This document shows positions 8,366 to 17,236 of a DNA stretch of 64,000 nt, piece by piece (within the stretch, counting starts at the first letter, position 1; each line of letters opens with the position of its first letter). The notes below the pieces were generated by a model. The model did no database searches and was not told the origin of the DNA. It saw nothing but the letters and a program-made list of their open reading frames with translations. Source of the stretch: DASRPD01 sp035646535 (lineage in GTDB: Bacteria > Actinomycetota > Acidimicrobiia > IMCC26256 > JANYLB01); the NCBI GenBank assembly GCA_035646535.1, contig DASRPD010000105.1, positions 42,185-106,184 on the forward strand, read 5' to 3'. The position numbers and the translations under genes are program-made.

Positions 8366-9433
8366 CTAGTCGAACAGGCCTCGCCCGGAACGGTCGACGG
8401 GCGGTGGTGGCGACGCGAGACCCAGGTGGGAGTAGGTGGCCGGGGTGGCCCTGCGACCGCGGGGCGTGCGCTCGAGGAAACCCTCCTTCAGGAGGAACGG
8501 CTCGTAGACCTCCTCGACGGTCTCGGGCTCCTCGCCGACCGTCACGGCCAACGTGGCGAGCCCCACGGGACCACCGGAAAAATGGCGACACAGTGCCCCG
8601 AGGATGGCCCGGTCGACCTTGTCCAGGCCTCGCTCGTCGACCTCGAACAGGGCCAGTGCGTCACGCGCCACGGCCAGACTCACGGTGCCGTCGGCCCGCA
8701 CCTCGGCGTAGTCCCGGACCCGCTTCAGCAGGCGGTTGGCGATACGCGGCGTACCCCGGGCTCGGCGCGCGATCTCGGTCGCCGCGCGCGCGTCGAGCGG
8801 AACGCCGAGGATGCTCGCCGCTCGCTCGACGATGGCCATCAGGTCCTCGGGCTCGTAGTAGTCCAGCCGGGCGACGAAGCCGAACCGGTCTCGCAACGGA
8901 CCGGTGATGAGGCCGGTGCGCGTCGTCGCGCCGACCAGGGTGAAACGGGGCAGATCGAGGCGCAGCGACCGGGCCGAGGGCCCCTTGCCGATCACGATGT
9001 CGAGCTGAAAGTCCTCCATTGCGGGGTACAGGACCTCTTCGACGGCCCGGGGAAGCCGATGGACCTCGTCGATGAACAGCACGTCGCCGTCATCGAGGTT
9101 GGTGAGTATGGCGGCAAGATCTCCGGCCCGCTCCAACGCCGGTCCGCTCGTCACCCGCAGCGCCACCTGGAGCTCCGCGGCGACGATGCACGCGAGCGAG
9201 GTCTTGCCGAGACCGGGTGGACCGGCAAGGAGGAGATGGTCCACTGCCTGGCCGCGCCCGCGCGCCGCGGCGAGCAGGATCTCGAGGTGCTCCTTGAGGC
9301 GCGGCTGGCCCACGAACTCGTCGAGCGTGCGGGGCCGCAGCGTCGTCTCCTCGGCCGCCTCCACCGGAGCCGCGGTCGTGCTCAACAGCTCCTCACGACC
9401 CGCCTCCCCTCGCCCCGTCTCCGCCTCGCTCAC
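8366..9433 (-). CDS. ruvB: Holliday junction branch migration ATPase RuvB
   Basis: RuvB is the AAA+ motor that moves Holliday junctions with RuvA. The 355 residues include the N-terminal family signature ([12 protein letters not shown]), Walker [12 protein letters not shown] (about residues 70-80), Walker [12 protein letters not shown], the beta-hairpin that contacts RuvA, and a C-terminal winged helix ([18 protein letters not shown] region, about 300-340). The start ATG overlaps the ruvA stop as ATGA. ruvC-ruvA-ruvB form a coupled operon. Confidence 0.98.
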   Translation of the reverse strand: MSEAETGRGEAGREELLSTTAAPVEAAEETTLRPRTLDEFVGQPRLKEHLEILLAAARGRGQAVDHLLLAGPPGLGKTSLACIVAAELQVALRVTSGPALERAGDLAAILTNLDDGDVLFIDEVHRLPRAVEEVLYPAMEDFQLDIVIGKGPSARSLRLDLPRFTLVGATTRTGLITGPLRDRFGFVARLDYYEPEDLMAIVERAASILGVPLDARAATEIARRARGTPRIANRLLKRVRDYAEVRADGTVSLAVARDALALFEVDERGLDKVDRAILGALCRHFSGGPVGLATLAVTVGEEPETVEEVYEPFLLKEGFLERTPRGRRATPATYSHLGLASPPPPVDRSGRGLFD

Positions 9434-10017
9434 GTCCGCGCCGCCAATCGCCGCAGCGCCTCTTTCAACAGAGCTTCGGCGGCTTGGGCACCGTTGAGGT
9501 CGGCGAGCGCGACGCGGATCTCGTCGGTGCCGTAGCCGAGCTCGATGAGTGCGGCGCGAGCCTCGGCGCGCGCGATCGGTGCTTCGCCGAGACCCTCGCT
9601 CAGGTCGAGGTCCGGAACGTCCAGGCGCGACTGGAGCTCGAGCATCAGCTTCTGGGCGGTGCGTTTGCCGACCCCCGGCACCGCGGTGAGCGCGTCGATG
9701 TCGGCGTCGGCCATCGTCCGCCGCAGCGACACGGGCGAAAGGACCGACAGGATCGCGAGCGCGAGCTTGGGGCCCACGCCGCTCGCGGCGATGAGCACCT
9801 CGAAGGTGTCGCGTTCGTCACGGGTCGGAAAGCCGTACAGCACCATCGCGTCGTCGCGTACGTGCAGATGGGTGAACAGGAACGCGTTCGTCTTCGGCGC
9901 GAGTCCGGTGAGCGCGCCGAGCGGCACGAGCACGCGGTAGCCGACCCCACCGACCTCGACGAGCACCTCGCCCTCTGGCGCCCGTTCGAGGACCGAGCCG
10001 CGCACCGATCCGATCAT
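9430..10017 (-). CDS. ruvA: Holliday junction DNA helicase subunit RuvA
   Basis: RuvA binds the four-way junction and loads RuvB. The 195 residues show the OB-fold domain ([20 protein letters not shown]), two helix-hairpin-helix motifs ([15 protein letters not shown] and [16 protein letters not shown]), and a C-terminal RuvB-contact domain ([12 protein letters not shown]). The start ATG 10017 was chosen because translation begins at the conserved MIGS and because it overlaps the ruvC stop as ATGA; upstream in-frame starts would lie deep in ruvC. Confidence 0.97.
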   Translation of the reverse strand: MIGSVRGSVLERAPEGEVLVEVGGVGYRVLVPLGALTGLAPKTNAFLFTHLHVRDDAMVLYGFPTRDERDTFEVLIAASGVGPKLALAILSVLSPVSLRRTMADADIDALTAVPGVGKRTAQKLMLELQSRLDVPDLDLSEGLGEAPIARAEARAALIELGYGTDEIRVALADLNGAQAAEALLKEALRRLAART

Positions 10018-10607
10018 CGGGCCGCCTCGCGGGCGAGCGCGGCGCTGACGGCGGCACCGAACCCGTCCCGACCGGCTTCGCCGGCATGAGACCCGGCGCC
10101 GGCGTCCGCGGCACCCGCGAGCGGGACCTGCCAGGAGTGGCACAGCGCGACGGCGAGCGCGTCGGCCGCATCGGTTGGGCGTGGCGGCGCGTCGAGTCGC
10201 AGCAGGCGGACGACCATGGCCTGCACCTGTGCCTTGTCGGCGCCGCCGTGGCCGGTGACGGCGAGCTTGACCTCGTTGGGGCTGTACTGGTCGACGGGCA
10301 CGCCGGCCCGGGCGGCCGCGGCCAAGGCCAGCCCACTGGCTTGGCCGACGGACATCGCGGTGCGCTGGTTCGCCTGGAAGAGCACCCGCTCGACCGCGAC
10401 CGCGGCCGGACGCAGCTCGGCGATCAGGCGCTCGAGCTCCACCTGGAGCGCGGCGAGCCGCTCGGCCAGCGGATCGGCCGGTGCGGTACGGATCACGCCG
10501 TACGCGACGGGCTCGGCCCGGCGGGCCCGACCGAGCCGGACCGCGCCGTACCCACAGCGAGAGACACCGGGGTCGATGCCCAACACCGGGCCGGTCGAAT
10601 CGAACAC
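10014..10607 (-). CDS. ruvC: Crossover junction endodeoxyribonuclease RuvC
   Basis: RuvC cuts Holliday junctions symmetrically. The N-terminus carries the first catalytic Asp in VLGIDPGVSRCGYG, the conserved AVERVLFQANQRTAMSVGQA block follows, and the late acidic pair sits in PTDAADALAVALCHSW. The 197 residues are slightly longer than the typical 165-190, with an Ala-rich C-terminal extension. The gene begins 10 bp after the coxG-like gene, so it may be read from the cox cluster as well as from its own signals. Confidence 0.96.
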   Translation of the reverse strand: MFDSTGPVLGIDPGVSRCGYGAVRLGRARRAEPVAYGVIRTAPADPLAERLAALQVELERLIAELRPAAVAVERVLFQANQRTAMSVGQASGLALAAAARAGVPVDQYSPNEVKLAVTGHGGADKAQVQAMVVRLLRLDAPPRPTDAADALAVALCHSWQVPLAGAADAGAGSHAGEAGRDGFGAAVSAALAREAAR

Positions 10608-10617
10608 CGGTTCGATG

Positions 10618-11346
10618 CTACGACCGGCGGCGCCTCCGCCGGCGGATCCCCCACACCACCAGCAGGACCACGAGGATCCCCACCGCGACCGGCAGCAGCC
10701 GTCGGCCCACGGATCCGCCGCTGACCGCCAGGAGATCGACCGGCTCGGCCTCCGGGCCGTCGATCGTTCGCACCACCGCCGGTGCCGCCGAGGAGACCCC
10801 GGGCCGGCCCCCGTTCGCGGAGGCGTCGACTGAGCGCGGCGGTGGGCTCGCGGGCTCGGCGCCGGCGCCCGGGCCGTCCTCCGGCGCCGGGTCCGCCGTG
10901 GTCACCGACAGCACATCGCGGTCGAGGTTCTCGACGAACTGTGCGAGCAGCTTCGCCGAGACGTCGACGAGCACGCCCCGACCGAACTGCGCGACCTTGC
11001 CGGTGATCGACAGATCGGTGCTCACGTTCACCTGCGTACCCGAACCGTCGGATGCGAGGGTGAGCTGCACGGTCGCCGAGGCATTGCCCTGCCCACGCGT
11101 GTCGCGACCCGACGCCGCGATGACCGCGGTGTGGGTTGCGTCATCAGTCGACTCGAGCGTCGCGCTGCCCTGGTACTGCGCGGTGATCGGACCGACCTTG
11201 ACCTTCACGACGCCGCGATACTCGTCGCCCTCGACCTCCTGGAGCTGAGCGCCCGGCAGGCACGGAGCGATGCGTTCGATGTCGAGGAGAAGCCGCCAGG
11301 CCTCCTCGACGGGCACCTCGACGCGGAACTGGTCCTCGATGTTCAT
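10618..11346 (-). CDS. CoxG-like SRPBCC protein with C-terminal membrane anchor
   Basis: Residues 1-150 form an SRPBCC (START-like) domain typical of CoxG: FRVEVPVEEAWRLLLDIER, PCLPGAQL and GPITAQYQGSATL. A low-complexity segment follows, then a C-terminal helix (LLPVAVGILVVLLVVWGI) and a basic end (RRRRRRS). CoxG proteins are linked to maturation or membrane recruitment of CO-dehydrogenase-type molybdenum hydroxylases. The start overlaps the stop of the MocA-like gene (TGATG), so it is the fourth member of the coxS-coxM-mocA-coxG unit. The role here is inferred from the neighbours. Confidence 0.85.
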   Translation of the reverse strand: MNIEDQFRVEVPVEEAWRLLLDIERIAPCLPGAQLQEVEGDEYRGVVKVKVGPITAQYQGSATLESTDDATHTAVIAASGRDTRGQGNASATVQLTLASDGSGTQVNVSTDLSITGKVAQFGRGVLVDVSAKLLAQFVENLDRDVLSVTTADPAPEDGPGAGAEPASPPPRSVDASANGGRPGVSSAAPAVVRTIDGPEAEPVDLLAVSGGSVGRRLLPVAVGILVVLLVVWGIRRRRRRRS

Positions 11347-11951
11347 CAGCTGCTCCCCTCCTGGCCCGCGGTCCGCAAGGCCTCCAAGTCTTCGGGTGTG
11401 TCGACGTCGACAGGATCACCGGTGCCATCGCACGGGACCTCCGTCACCGAATGGGTCCGCATGAGCACGCGGGCACCCTCGTCGCCGCGGAGCGCGCCCG
11501 CCTCGTCCCACAACGAGCGGGCGATGAGGACCGGGTTGGACCGCCCACCTCCGTAGGTGGCCACGGCGAGCTCGGCGCCGGCATCGTGCGCGGCGGCCAG
11601 ACGCCGATACGCCTCGGCACCGATCCGGGGCTGATCCCCGAGTCCGACACAGACCGCGTCCACCTGGACCCAGCCATCGAGCAGATCGAGTGCGGCACCC
11701 AGGCTGTGGGCGATGCCCCGACGCCAGCCCGACGACTGGGTGACGATCACCGCTTCCGGCGCAAGGCGGGCGACCCGGCGACCTTCGTGGCCAACGACGA
11801 GGACGACGGGCCGTAAGCCCGACGCACAAGCCGCGTCGAGCGCCCAGGACACGAGTGGCCGGCCGTCGAGGCGAACCAGCGGTTTCGGGTCGCCCTCGTC
11901 GCCGAATCGCCGCCCCCCGCCGGCAGTCAGGACCGCGGCCGCAACGGTCAC
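11346..11951 (-). CDS. MocA/MobA-like nucleotidyltransferase (molybdenum cofactor)
   Basis: The 201 residues show the NTP-transferase signature LTAGGGRRFGDEGDPKPLV near the N-terminus, an LGDQPRIG motif in the middle and GDPVDVDTPEDLEAL near the end, as in MocA/MobA enzymes that attach CMP or GMP to molybdopterin. Its place between coxM and coxG, with start and stop overlaps on both sides, points to supply of molybdopterin cytosine dinucleotide to a xanthine-oxidase-family enzyme. The exact nucleotide is not decided by the sequence. Confidence 0.82.
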   Translation of the reverse strand: MTVAAAVLTAGGGRRFGDEGDPKPLVRLDGRPLVSWALDAACASGLRPVVLVVGHEGRRVARLAPEAVIVTQSSGWRRGIAHSLGAALDLLDGWVQVDAVCVGLGDQPRIGAEAYRRLAAAHDAGAELAVATYGGGRSNPVLIARSLWDEAGALRGDEGARVLMRTHSVTEVPCDGTGDPVDVDTPEDLEALRTAGQEGSS

Positions 11952-12772
11952 GCGCCGGCGTCCTCGAGGGCTCGCCGCACGAGAACGCGCGCCAGGTGCT
12001 CCCGGTAGCTCGAATCCGCGTTGAGATCGCTGCTCGGCTCGGTACCCTCGGCCGCTCGGGCCGCGGCCTCGGCCGCACCGGCGCCTCCTGCGACCGCTTC
12101 TTCGACCCCGGCCGCCCGAAGCGGTGTCGTCCCCATGTTGACCAGCGCGACACGGGTCGTGCCGCCTGCGTGCACAGCGAGCGCTCCGACGATGGCCCAG
12201 TCCTGCGCGCGGCGGTTGAACTTCTGGTACGAGAACCCGTTCGCCCCGGTACGGGGAACGCGGATCTCGGTGAGCAGCTCATCGGGCGCGAGCGCGGTCT
12301 CGAGGAACCCCTCGAAGAACGAGCCCGCCGCGATCTCGCGCCGCCCGGCCGGTCCGGTCGCCACGAACGTCGCGTCGAGCGCCAGCAGGACGGCCGGCAG
12401 GTCCGACGCCGGGTCACCGTGCGCGACGGAACCACCGATCGTGCCCCGGTGGCGCACCTGGTTGTCGCCCACCTCGGCCGTGACTGCACCCAAGACACCG
12501 CACTGTCGTGCCAGCAGGTCGTTCGTCTCGAGATCGCGGTGGCGGGTCAGCGCGCCGATGGCGATCTCGTCGCCATCCTCACGCACGTACGACAACTCCG
12601 AGACACGCCCGACATCAACGAGCACGGTCGGGACCGCGAGCCGGAGCTTCATCAGCGGGATGAGTGACATCCCGCCGGCGATCAGCTTGGCGTCGTCGCC
12701 GTGCTCGACGAGCTGGGCGACGGCCTCGTCGGCCGCGCCGACGCGCACGTAGTCGAAGGCCGCCGGGATCAT
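11948..12772 (-). CDS. coxM: Molybdenum hydroxylase FAD-binding subunit (CoxM-like)
   Basis: The 274 residues are usual for the medium, FAD-binding subunit of the CO dehydrogenase/xanthine dehydrogenase family. FAD contacts are visible in [16 protein letters not shown] (about residues 33-48) and [20 protein letters not shown] (about 109-128). The C-terminal CO_deh_flav_C domain follows. The subunit passes electrons between the [2Fe-2S] subunit and an acceptor. It overlaps coxS by ATGA. No gene for the large Mo subunit occurs in the window, so substrate (CO, aldehyde or purine type) cannot be assigned. Confidence 0.9.
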   Translation of the reverse strand: MIPAAFDYVRVGAADEAVAQLVEHGDDAKLIAGGMSLIPLMKLRLAVPTVLVDVGRVSELSYVREDGDEIAIGALTRHRDLETNDLLARQCGVLGAVTAEVGDNQVRHRGTIGGSVAHGDPASDLPAVLLALDATFVATGPAGRREIAAGSFFEGFLETALAPDELLTEIRVPRTGANGFSYQKFNRRAQDWAIVGALAVHAGGTTRVALVNMGTTPLRAAGVEEAVAGGAGAAEAAARAAEGTEPSSDLNADSSYREHLARVLVRRALEDAGA

Positions 12773-13245
12773 CGGGAGCCCTCATCCGGGCGGCCGGCGG
12801 CGGCGAGCACGGCGTTGACGATGTTCTGGTACCCGGTACAGCGACAGAGGTTGCCCTCGAGCCCGATTCGGACGTCGGCGTCGGTCGGGTCGGGGTTCTC
12901 CTCCAAGAACCCGACGGCGGCCATCACCATGCCCGCGGTGCAGTAGCCGCACTGGAGCCCGTGCTGTTCGTGGAAGGCCTGCTGCACAGGATGGAGCTCG
13001 GTGTCGTTCGGTGCGAGGCCCTCGATCGTGGTGAGCTCGCAACCGTCGGCCTGCACCGCCAGCATGGTGCAGCTCTTGACCGACTCGCCGCCGACCAGCA
13101 CGGTGCACGCCCCGCAGCTCGACGTGTCACAGCCGACCTTCGCGCCGACAAGACCGCACGCCTCCCGCACGTAGCCGACGAGCAGCGTCCGCGGCTCGAC
13201 ATCGTATGAGTGTCCGACGCCGTTCACTGTCATGCCCACGTGCAT
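12769..13245 (-). CDS. coxS: Molybdenum hydroxylase [2Fe-2S] subunit (CoxS-like)
   Basis: The 158 residues contain a plant-type [2Fe-2S] domain ([16 protein letters not shown], then SC) and the C-terminal helical [2Fe-2S] domain with paired motifs CGYCTAGM and [11 protein letters not shown]. All eight expected cluster cysteines are present. It transfers electrons from the missing Mo subunit to the FAD subunit. It is the first gene of the coupled unit. ATG 13245 is used; ATG 13233 (MTVNGVGH) is an equally reasonable start. Confidence 0.93.
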   Translation of the reverse strand: MHVGMTVNGVGHSYDVEPRTLLVGYVREACGLVGAKVGCDTSSCGACTVLVGGESVKSCTMLAVQADGCELTTIEGLAPNDTELHPVQQAFHEQHGLQCGYCTAGMVMAAVGFLEENPDPTDADVRIGLEGNLCRCTGYQNIVNAVLAAAGRPDEGSR

Positions 13246-13330
13246 CGCCGCATCATGGCACGACCGCGAGGTTCGCCTCGGGCCTCGCCACCGTCCGCCA
13301 TCGCCGCGCGCCGTCGGAGACCGCGGGACA

Positions 13331-13480
13331 ATGGTCGGCGTGGCGAAGGACTGGCACGCCGGCCACGAGCCCTACGACGACCCGACCTCGTTCCTCCACG
13401 CGCGACTGTCGGCCGTCCGCGAGCTGATCTGCCAGTCGCTGGACCGGGCCCCGGGACGACCGGGCCCCGCCGGCCGCCGG
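13331..13480 (+). pseudogene. Remnant of a methyltransferase N-terminus
   Basis: A plus-strand frame in the gap between coxS and the peroxiredoxin gene encodes [20 protein letters not shown], then a helix-like segment ending near LDRAPG. This resembles the first 40 or so residues of a family of actinobacterial class I methyltransferases, recalled as W..WH..YDDP.S.L..RL..V and LD.AP.GP. After that point the frame runs antisense into the peroxiredoxin gene and loses all resemblance; the SAM-binding GxGxG part is absent. I read it as a truncated gene. The family assignment is from memory and should be treated as tentative. Confidence 0.45.
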
Positions 13481-13482
13481 TT

Positions 13483-13944
13483 TCAGATCCCGGAGAGGAT
13501 CTGCGCCAGATCGGACGACGAGCGGAACGTCACTCCGAGGATCGCGACGTGGCGGTACCGGATGATGCCGGTCGCGTCGAGCACGAACACCGACCGGCGC
13601 ACGCCGATCAACGGCGCGCCCACCCCGTAGGCGGCGATCACGGCCTTGTCGGGATCCGCGAGCAACGGGAAGGGGAAGCCCTTGGCTTGGATCCACTCCG
13701 CGTGGCGGTCGACCGTCTGCGGAGAGATGCCGAGGACGACCGCGTCGAGAGCCTCGAAGTCGTCGAAGTGGTCGCGGTACGAACACATCTGGCGCGTGCA
13801 TCCCGGGGTGAAGTCGCCAGGGTAGAACGCGAGGACGACCTTGCGGCCGCGCAGCTCCGAAAGCGTGTAGTCCCGGCGCTCTTCCCCCTCGATTCCCGCC
13901 AAGGTGAAGTCCGGCGCGAGATCGCCGACCGCGGGACCGCTCAC
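13483..13944 (-). CDS. Peroxiredoxin, BCP/AhpC-TSA type
   Basis: A thioredoxin-fold peroxidase of 153 residues that reduces hydroperoxides in the cytoplasm. The peroxidatic cysteine lies in [14 protein letters not shown] with a second Cys five residues later, the arrangement of atypical 2-Cys BCP enzymes. PDFTL and [10 protein letters not shown] are family hallmarks. The GTG start overlaps the yebC stop (GTGA). An actinobacterial reductant such as a thioredoxin or mycoredoxin is possible but is not shown by the sequence. Confidence 0.92.
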   Translation of the reverse strand: MSGPAVGDLAPDFTLAGIEGEERRDYTLSELRGRKVVLAFYPGDFTPGCTRQMCSYRDHFDDFEALDAVVLGISPQTVDRHAEWIQAKGFPFPLLADPDKAVIAAYGVGAPLIGVRRSVFVLDATGIIRYRHVAILGVTFRSSSDLAQILSGI

Positions 13945-14693
13945 GAGTACGCACCTTGGAGCACATCGTCGGGTATGTCGAAGTTGGCGTACACGTCTTG
14001 GATGTCGTCGTGCTCTTCCAGCGCGTCGATGACTCGCAGCACCTGCTTCGCCGCGGACGACTCGGACAGCGGAACGGTCGATGTCGGCAACATCGTGAGA
14101 TCACCACTCGTCACCGTCAGCCCACCAGCCTCGAGCGCGGCTCGCACGGAGTGCAGCTCAGTCGGTGGCGTGGTGACCTGCCAGGTCTCACCCAGATCCG
14201 CGATGTCTTCGGCCCCCGCGTCGAGCGCGGCGACCATGAGGTCATCTTCGGTCGCGACGGCGTGGTCGAGGATGATCCGGCCCTTGCGCTCGAACTGCCA
14301 GCTCACCGCGCCGGGCTCGGCCAGTGAACCCCCGTTGCGGGTGAAGATGTTCTTCACCTCGGAGCCGGTGCGGTTGCGATTGTCGGTCAGCACCTCGACG
14401 TAGACCGCGACACCGTTGGGTGCGTAGCCCTCGTAGGCGACCTCTTCGTAGGTGACGCCCTCGAGCTCACCGGTGCCCCGCTTGATGGCGCGTTCGATGT
14501 TCTCCTTCGGCATCGAGCCGTCGCGCGCCTTCTGGACCATGGTGCGCAGCGTCGGGTTGGCATCGGCGTCACCGCCACCGGAACGGGCGGCAACCTCGAT
14601 CTGGCGAGCGAGCCGCGCGAACAGCTTGCCGCGGGCCGCGTCGGCCGCCCCCTTGGCGTGCTTGATGGAATGCCACTTGGAATGGCCGGACAT
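13941..14693 (-). CDS. yebC: YebC/PmpR family protein
   Basis: The 250 residues begin with the family signature [15 protein letters not shown], followed by [16 protein letters not shown] and [13 protein letters not shown]. YebC-family proteins are known as transcription regulators and, in some bacteria, as translation factors that help ribosomes through proline stretches. The start ATG 14693 was set by the MSGHSKW signature; it overlaps the pdxT stop by one base (TGATG). Neighbours pdxS-pdxT-yebC keep the mycobacterial order. Confidence 0.95.
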   Translation of the reverse strand: MSGHSKWHSIKHAKGAADAARGKLFARLARQIEVAARSGGGDADANPTLRTMVQKARDGSMPKENIERAIKRGTGELEGVTYEEVAYEGYAPNGVAVYVEVLTDNRNRTGSEVKNIFTRNGGSLAEPGAVSWQFERKGRIILDHAVATEDDLMVAALDAGAEDIADLGETWQVTTPPTELHSVRAALEAGGLTVTSGDLTMLPTSTVPLSESSAAKQVLRVIDALEEHDDIQDVYANFDIPDDVLQGAYS

Positions 14694-15271
14694 CAGGTGC
14701 CCCCTCCTTCGTCCAGGAACCATTGGTGGAGTCGCAGATCGCCCGAGAGCTCGGGGTGGAACGTCGCCGCCCAGATCGGACCGGCACGCACCAACGCGGC
14801 ATCATCGCCGTAGATGGCGAGCGTGTCGACCCCCGGACCGACCTCGACGATCGCCGGCGCCCGGATGAACACTCCCGGAAACGATCCGCCGCTCAAGCCC
14901 GCAATGGCGAGCGGCGCCTCGAAGGACTCGCGCTGGCGACCGTACGCGTTGCGGCGGACAGTGACGGGGAGGACACCCAGTGGCTCTTGGTCCTCCCGGC
15001 CGTCGAGCACCTTCTCGGCGAGCAGGATCAGGCCCGCGCAGGTGGCGAAGACGGCGAGTCCGTCTTCGATGCGGTCCCGCAGCGGAGCGCGGATGCCCGA
15101 GGTGTCGAGGAGCCGGGACATGGTCGTGGATTCGCCCCCGGGGAGGAACAATGCGTCCAGGCCGCTCAGGTGCTCGGGCGCGCGGACCTCCACCGCCTCG
15201 ACGCCGAGCACGTCGAGTACCTCACGGTGTTCCCGGAACGCTCCTTGGAGCGCCAGCACTCCGGCCTTCAT
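14693..15271 (-). CDS. pdxT: Pyridoxal 5'-phosphate synthase glutaminase subunit PdxT
   Basis: PdxT releases ammonia from glutamine and hands it to PdxS. The class I glutaminase triad is visible: nucleophile Cys in FATCAGLILLAEKV, and His/Glu in FHPELSGD. The conserved FLPGGESTTMSRLL and GVLALQGAFREH segments are present. The length of 192 residues is usual. It lies 4 bp after pdxS and overlaps yebC. Confidence 0.97.
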   Translation of the reverse strand: MKAGVLALQGAFREHREVLDVLGVEAVEVRAPEHLSGLDALFLPGGESTTMSRLLDTSGIRAPLRDRIEDGLAVFATCAGLILLAEKVLDGREDQEPLGVLPVTVRRNAYGRQRESFEAPLAIAGLSGGSFPGVFIRAPAIVEVGPGVDTLAIYGDDAALVRAGPIWAATFHPELSGDLRLHQWFLDEGGGT

Positions 15272-15275
15272 CGGG

Positions 15276-16163
15276 CTAGCAGCCGCGGTCAGCGAGCTTC
15301 ACGTCGAGATCGTCGATCTCCTCGCCGCGCATCGCCGCGCCGAGCCCGCGCGACACCTTGGCCACGATGGTCGCGTCGGAGTAGTGCGTGGTGGCCTCCA
15401 CGATGGCCTTCGCCATGGTCGTCGGCTCGGCGCTCTTGAAGATTCCACTGCCGACGAACACCGCCTGCGCTCCGAGCTGCATGACCAGCGCGGCGTCGGC
15501 CGGGGTCGCGATGCCGCCGGCGCAGAACATCGGCACCGGGAGCTCGCCACGAGCCGCGACCTCACGGACCAGCTCGACGGGGGCCCGGTGCTCCTTGGCC
15601 AGCGCGTAACGTTCGGCGTCGTCGGCCACGGTCAGGCGACGGATGTCACCCAGGATCGAGCGCAGGTGGCGGACCGCTTCGACGATGTTGCCGGTGCCGG
15701 CCTCACCCTTGGAGCGGATCAGGCAGGCGCCTTCGGCGATGCGGCGGAGGGCCTCGCCGAGGTTGGTCGCGCCGCACACGAAGGGGACGGTGAAAGCCCA
15801 CTTGTCCACGTGGTTCGCCTCGTCGGCGGGGGTGAGCACCTCGCTCTCGTCGACGTAGTCCACGCCGAGCGACTCGAGCACCTGGGCCTCGGCGAAATGA
15901 CCGATGCGGCACTTCGCCATCACCGGAATCGTGACCGCAGCCTGGATCCCTTCGACCATCGCCGGGTCGCTCATGCGGGCGACGCCCCCGTCCCGGCGGA
16001 TGTCGGCCGGGACTCGCTCCAGAGCCATCACCGCCGTGGCGCCGGCATCCTCGGCGATCCGAGCTTGGTCAGGGGTGACGACGTCCATGATCACGCCGCC
16101 ACGCAGCATCTCGGCCAAGCCTCGCTTGACTCGCGCGGTTCCCGTCTCACCTGATCCGGCCAT
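15276..16163 (-). CDS. pdxS: Pyridoxal 5'-phosphate synthase lyase subunit PdxS
   Basis: PdxS makes PLP from ribose 5-phosphate, glyceraldehyde 3-phosphate and ammonia. The 295 residues hold the family signatures [37 protein letters not shown] and [12 protein letters not shown], and the substrate Lys in MAKCRIGH and [11 protein letters not shown]. It begins 23 bp after the DUF3048 gene and leads the pdxS-pdxT pair. Confidence 0.98.
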   Translation of the reverse strand: MAGSGETGTARVKRGLAEMLRGGVIMDVVTPDQARIAEDAGATAVMALERVPADIRRDGGVARMSDPAMVEGIQAAVTIPVMAKCRIGHFAEAQVLESLGVDYVDESEVLTPADEANHVDKWAFTVPFVCGATNLGEALRRIAEGACLIRSKGEAGTGNIVEAVRHLRSILGDIRRLTVADDAERYALAKEHRAPVELVREVAARGELPVPMFCAGGIATPADAALVMQLGAQAVFVGSGIFKSAEPTTMAKAIVEATTHYSDATIVAKVSRGLGAAMRGEEIDDLDVKLADRGC

Positions 16164-16186
16164 GGAGCCAGTCTACCGAGGTGACC

Positions 16187-17236
16187 TCACGAGCCCGGCG
16201 CTGTTGGTGGGCCGGCGGTATCGGGTACGGCCGGCGGGACGACGAGCTCGGTGTCGAGGCCGAGCGCGGCGAGGCTGACCCACGTACGACCGGGGGCGAG
16301 CTTGATCGGTCGACCGACGCCGTCGGCATAGCGCGCCGACAGCGCGGGATCGTCGCGTGTCCAGGTGCCACGCACGAGCCGGCCCGCGGTGAGCACCCAG
16401 GCCTCGCCGGCGCCGGTGACCTGTCCGACGGCGCCGGGCGCGCCCGGCTCGGGGACATAGGTCGTGAACTGGATGACCACGTTGGTCGGAGCGATTCGGG
16501 ACCCCGAGGCCGTGGTCGAGGGCTCGCCGTTCAGGGACCGCAACCAGGTTCCGCTCTCGGGGTTCCAGTCGTAGGTCGGGTTGTAGTCGGCGTCGGTGGA
16601 TTCGCCGACGGTGAACGAATCCACCGGTTCACCGGCGAACGTCTCGCCGTCGCCGAGGTACTCGAAGAGAGGCCGGGGCGGAACGGGCTCGCCGCCGAAT
16701 GCCCACAGGGCGTCCGGATACCCGTAGAGGTCGTGGGGCGCGGCTCGGGCGCGGTCGCGAAACATCGCGTCACCCGCAGTGTCCTCGCTGACCGTGATGA
16801 GTCCGGGTACCGACTCGATGCGGGCGACCTCCGACGCAAGGCCGCCGGAGTAGGCGAGCACGCCTCCGATGGGCTGGGCGAGCGATGCGTCGACAGGCCG
16901 GACCGACCGGATCGGTCCGACGGTCTCCGGCGTCTGGGAGTTGAAGACGGCCATGAGGCGCGTGATGCCCCCGTCCACGACCTCTTCGTAGACGACATCG
17001 GCCAGCTCGAGGCCGGACTGGGGACGCGCGGCCGGCGTGTTCTCGATCTTGACGATCAACGCGCCACGTCCCTGAGCGACACCGGAGGGATCGACCAGCC
17101 CGGTGAGCGGAGCGGAGGGCGGCGCGAGGGTCGTGGTCGTCGTCGACGACGACCCGGCGGACTTGGCGCTTCCGCCGGCACCGCACGCACTCGCGACCAA
17201 CGCGAACCCGGCGAGCAGTGCGAACGCGGTGGTCAC
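16187..17236 (-). CDS. DUF3048 lipoprotein (YerB-like)
   Basis: GTG 17236 overlaps the htpX stop (GTGA), giving 349 residues. A short signal peptide ends in a lipobox-like VASAC near residue 18, then a Ser/Thr-rich linker (SSSTTTTTLAPPS). Two DUF3048 domains follow, with the hallmark NTPAARPQSGLELADVVYE and RPVDASLAQPIGGVLAYSGG. The protein should be tethered to the outer face of the membrane. The molecular role of DUF3048 proteins is not known to me; linkage to htpX and lemA suggests envelope upkeep, which is inference. Confidence 0.85.
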   Translation of the reverse strand: MTTAFALLAGFALVASACGAGGSAKSAGSSSTTTTTLAPPSAPLTGLVDPSGVAQGRGALIVKIENTPAARPQSGLELADVVYEEVVDGGITRLMAVFNSQTPETVGPIRSVRPVDASLAQPIGGVLAYSGGLASEVARIESVPGLITVSEDTAGDAMFRDRARAAPHDLYGYPDALWAFGGEPVPPRPLFEYLGDGETFAGEPVDSFTVGESTDADYNPTYDWNPESGTWLRSLNGEPSTTASGSRIAPTNVVIQFTTYVPEPGAPGAVGQVTGAGEAWVLTAGRLVRGTWTRDDPALSARYADGVGRPIKLAPGRTWVSLAALGLDTELVVPPAVPDTAGPPTAPGS

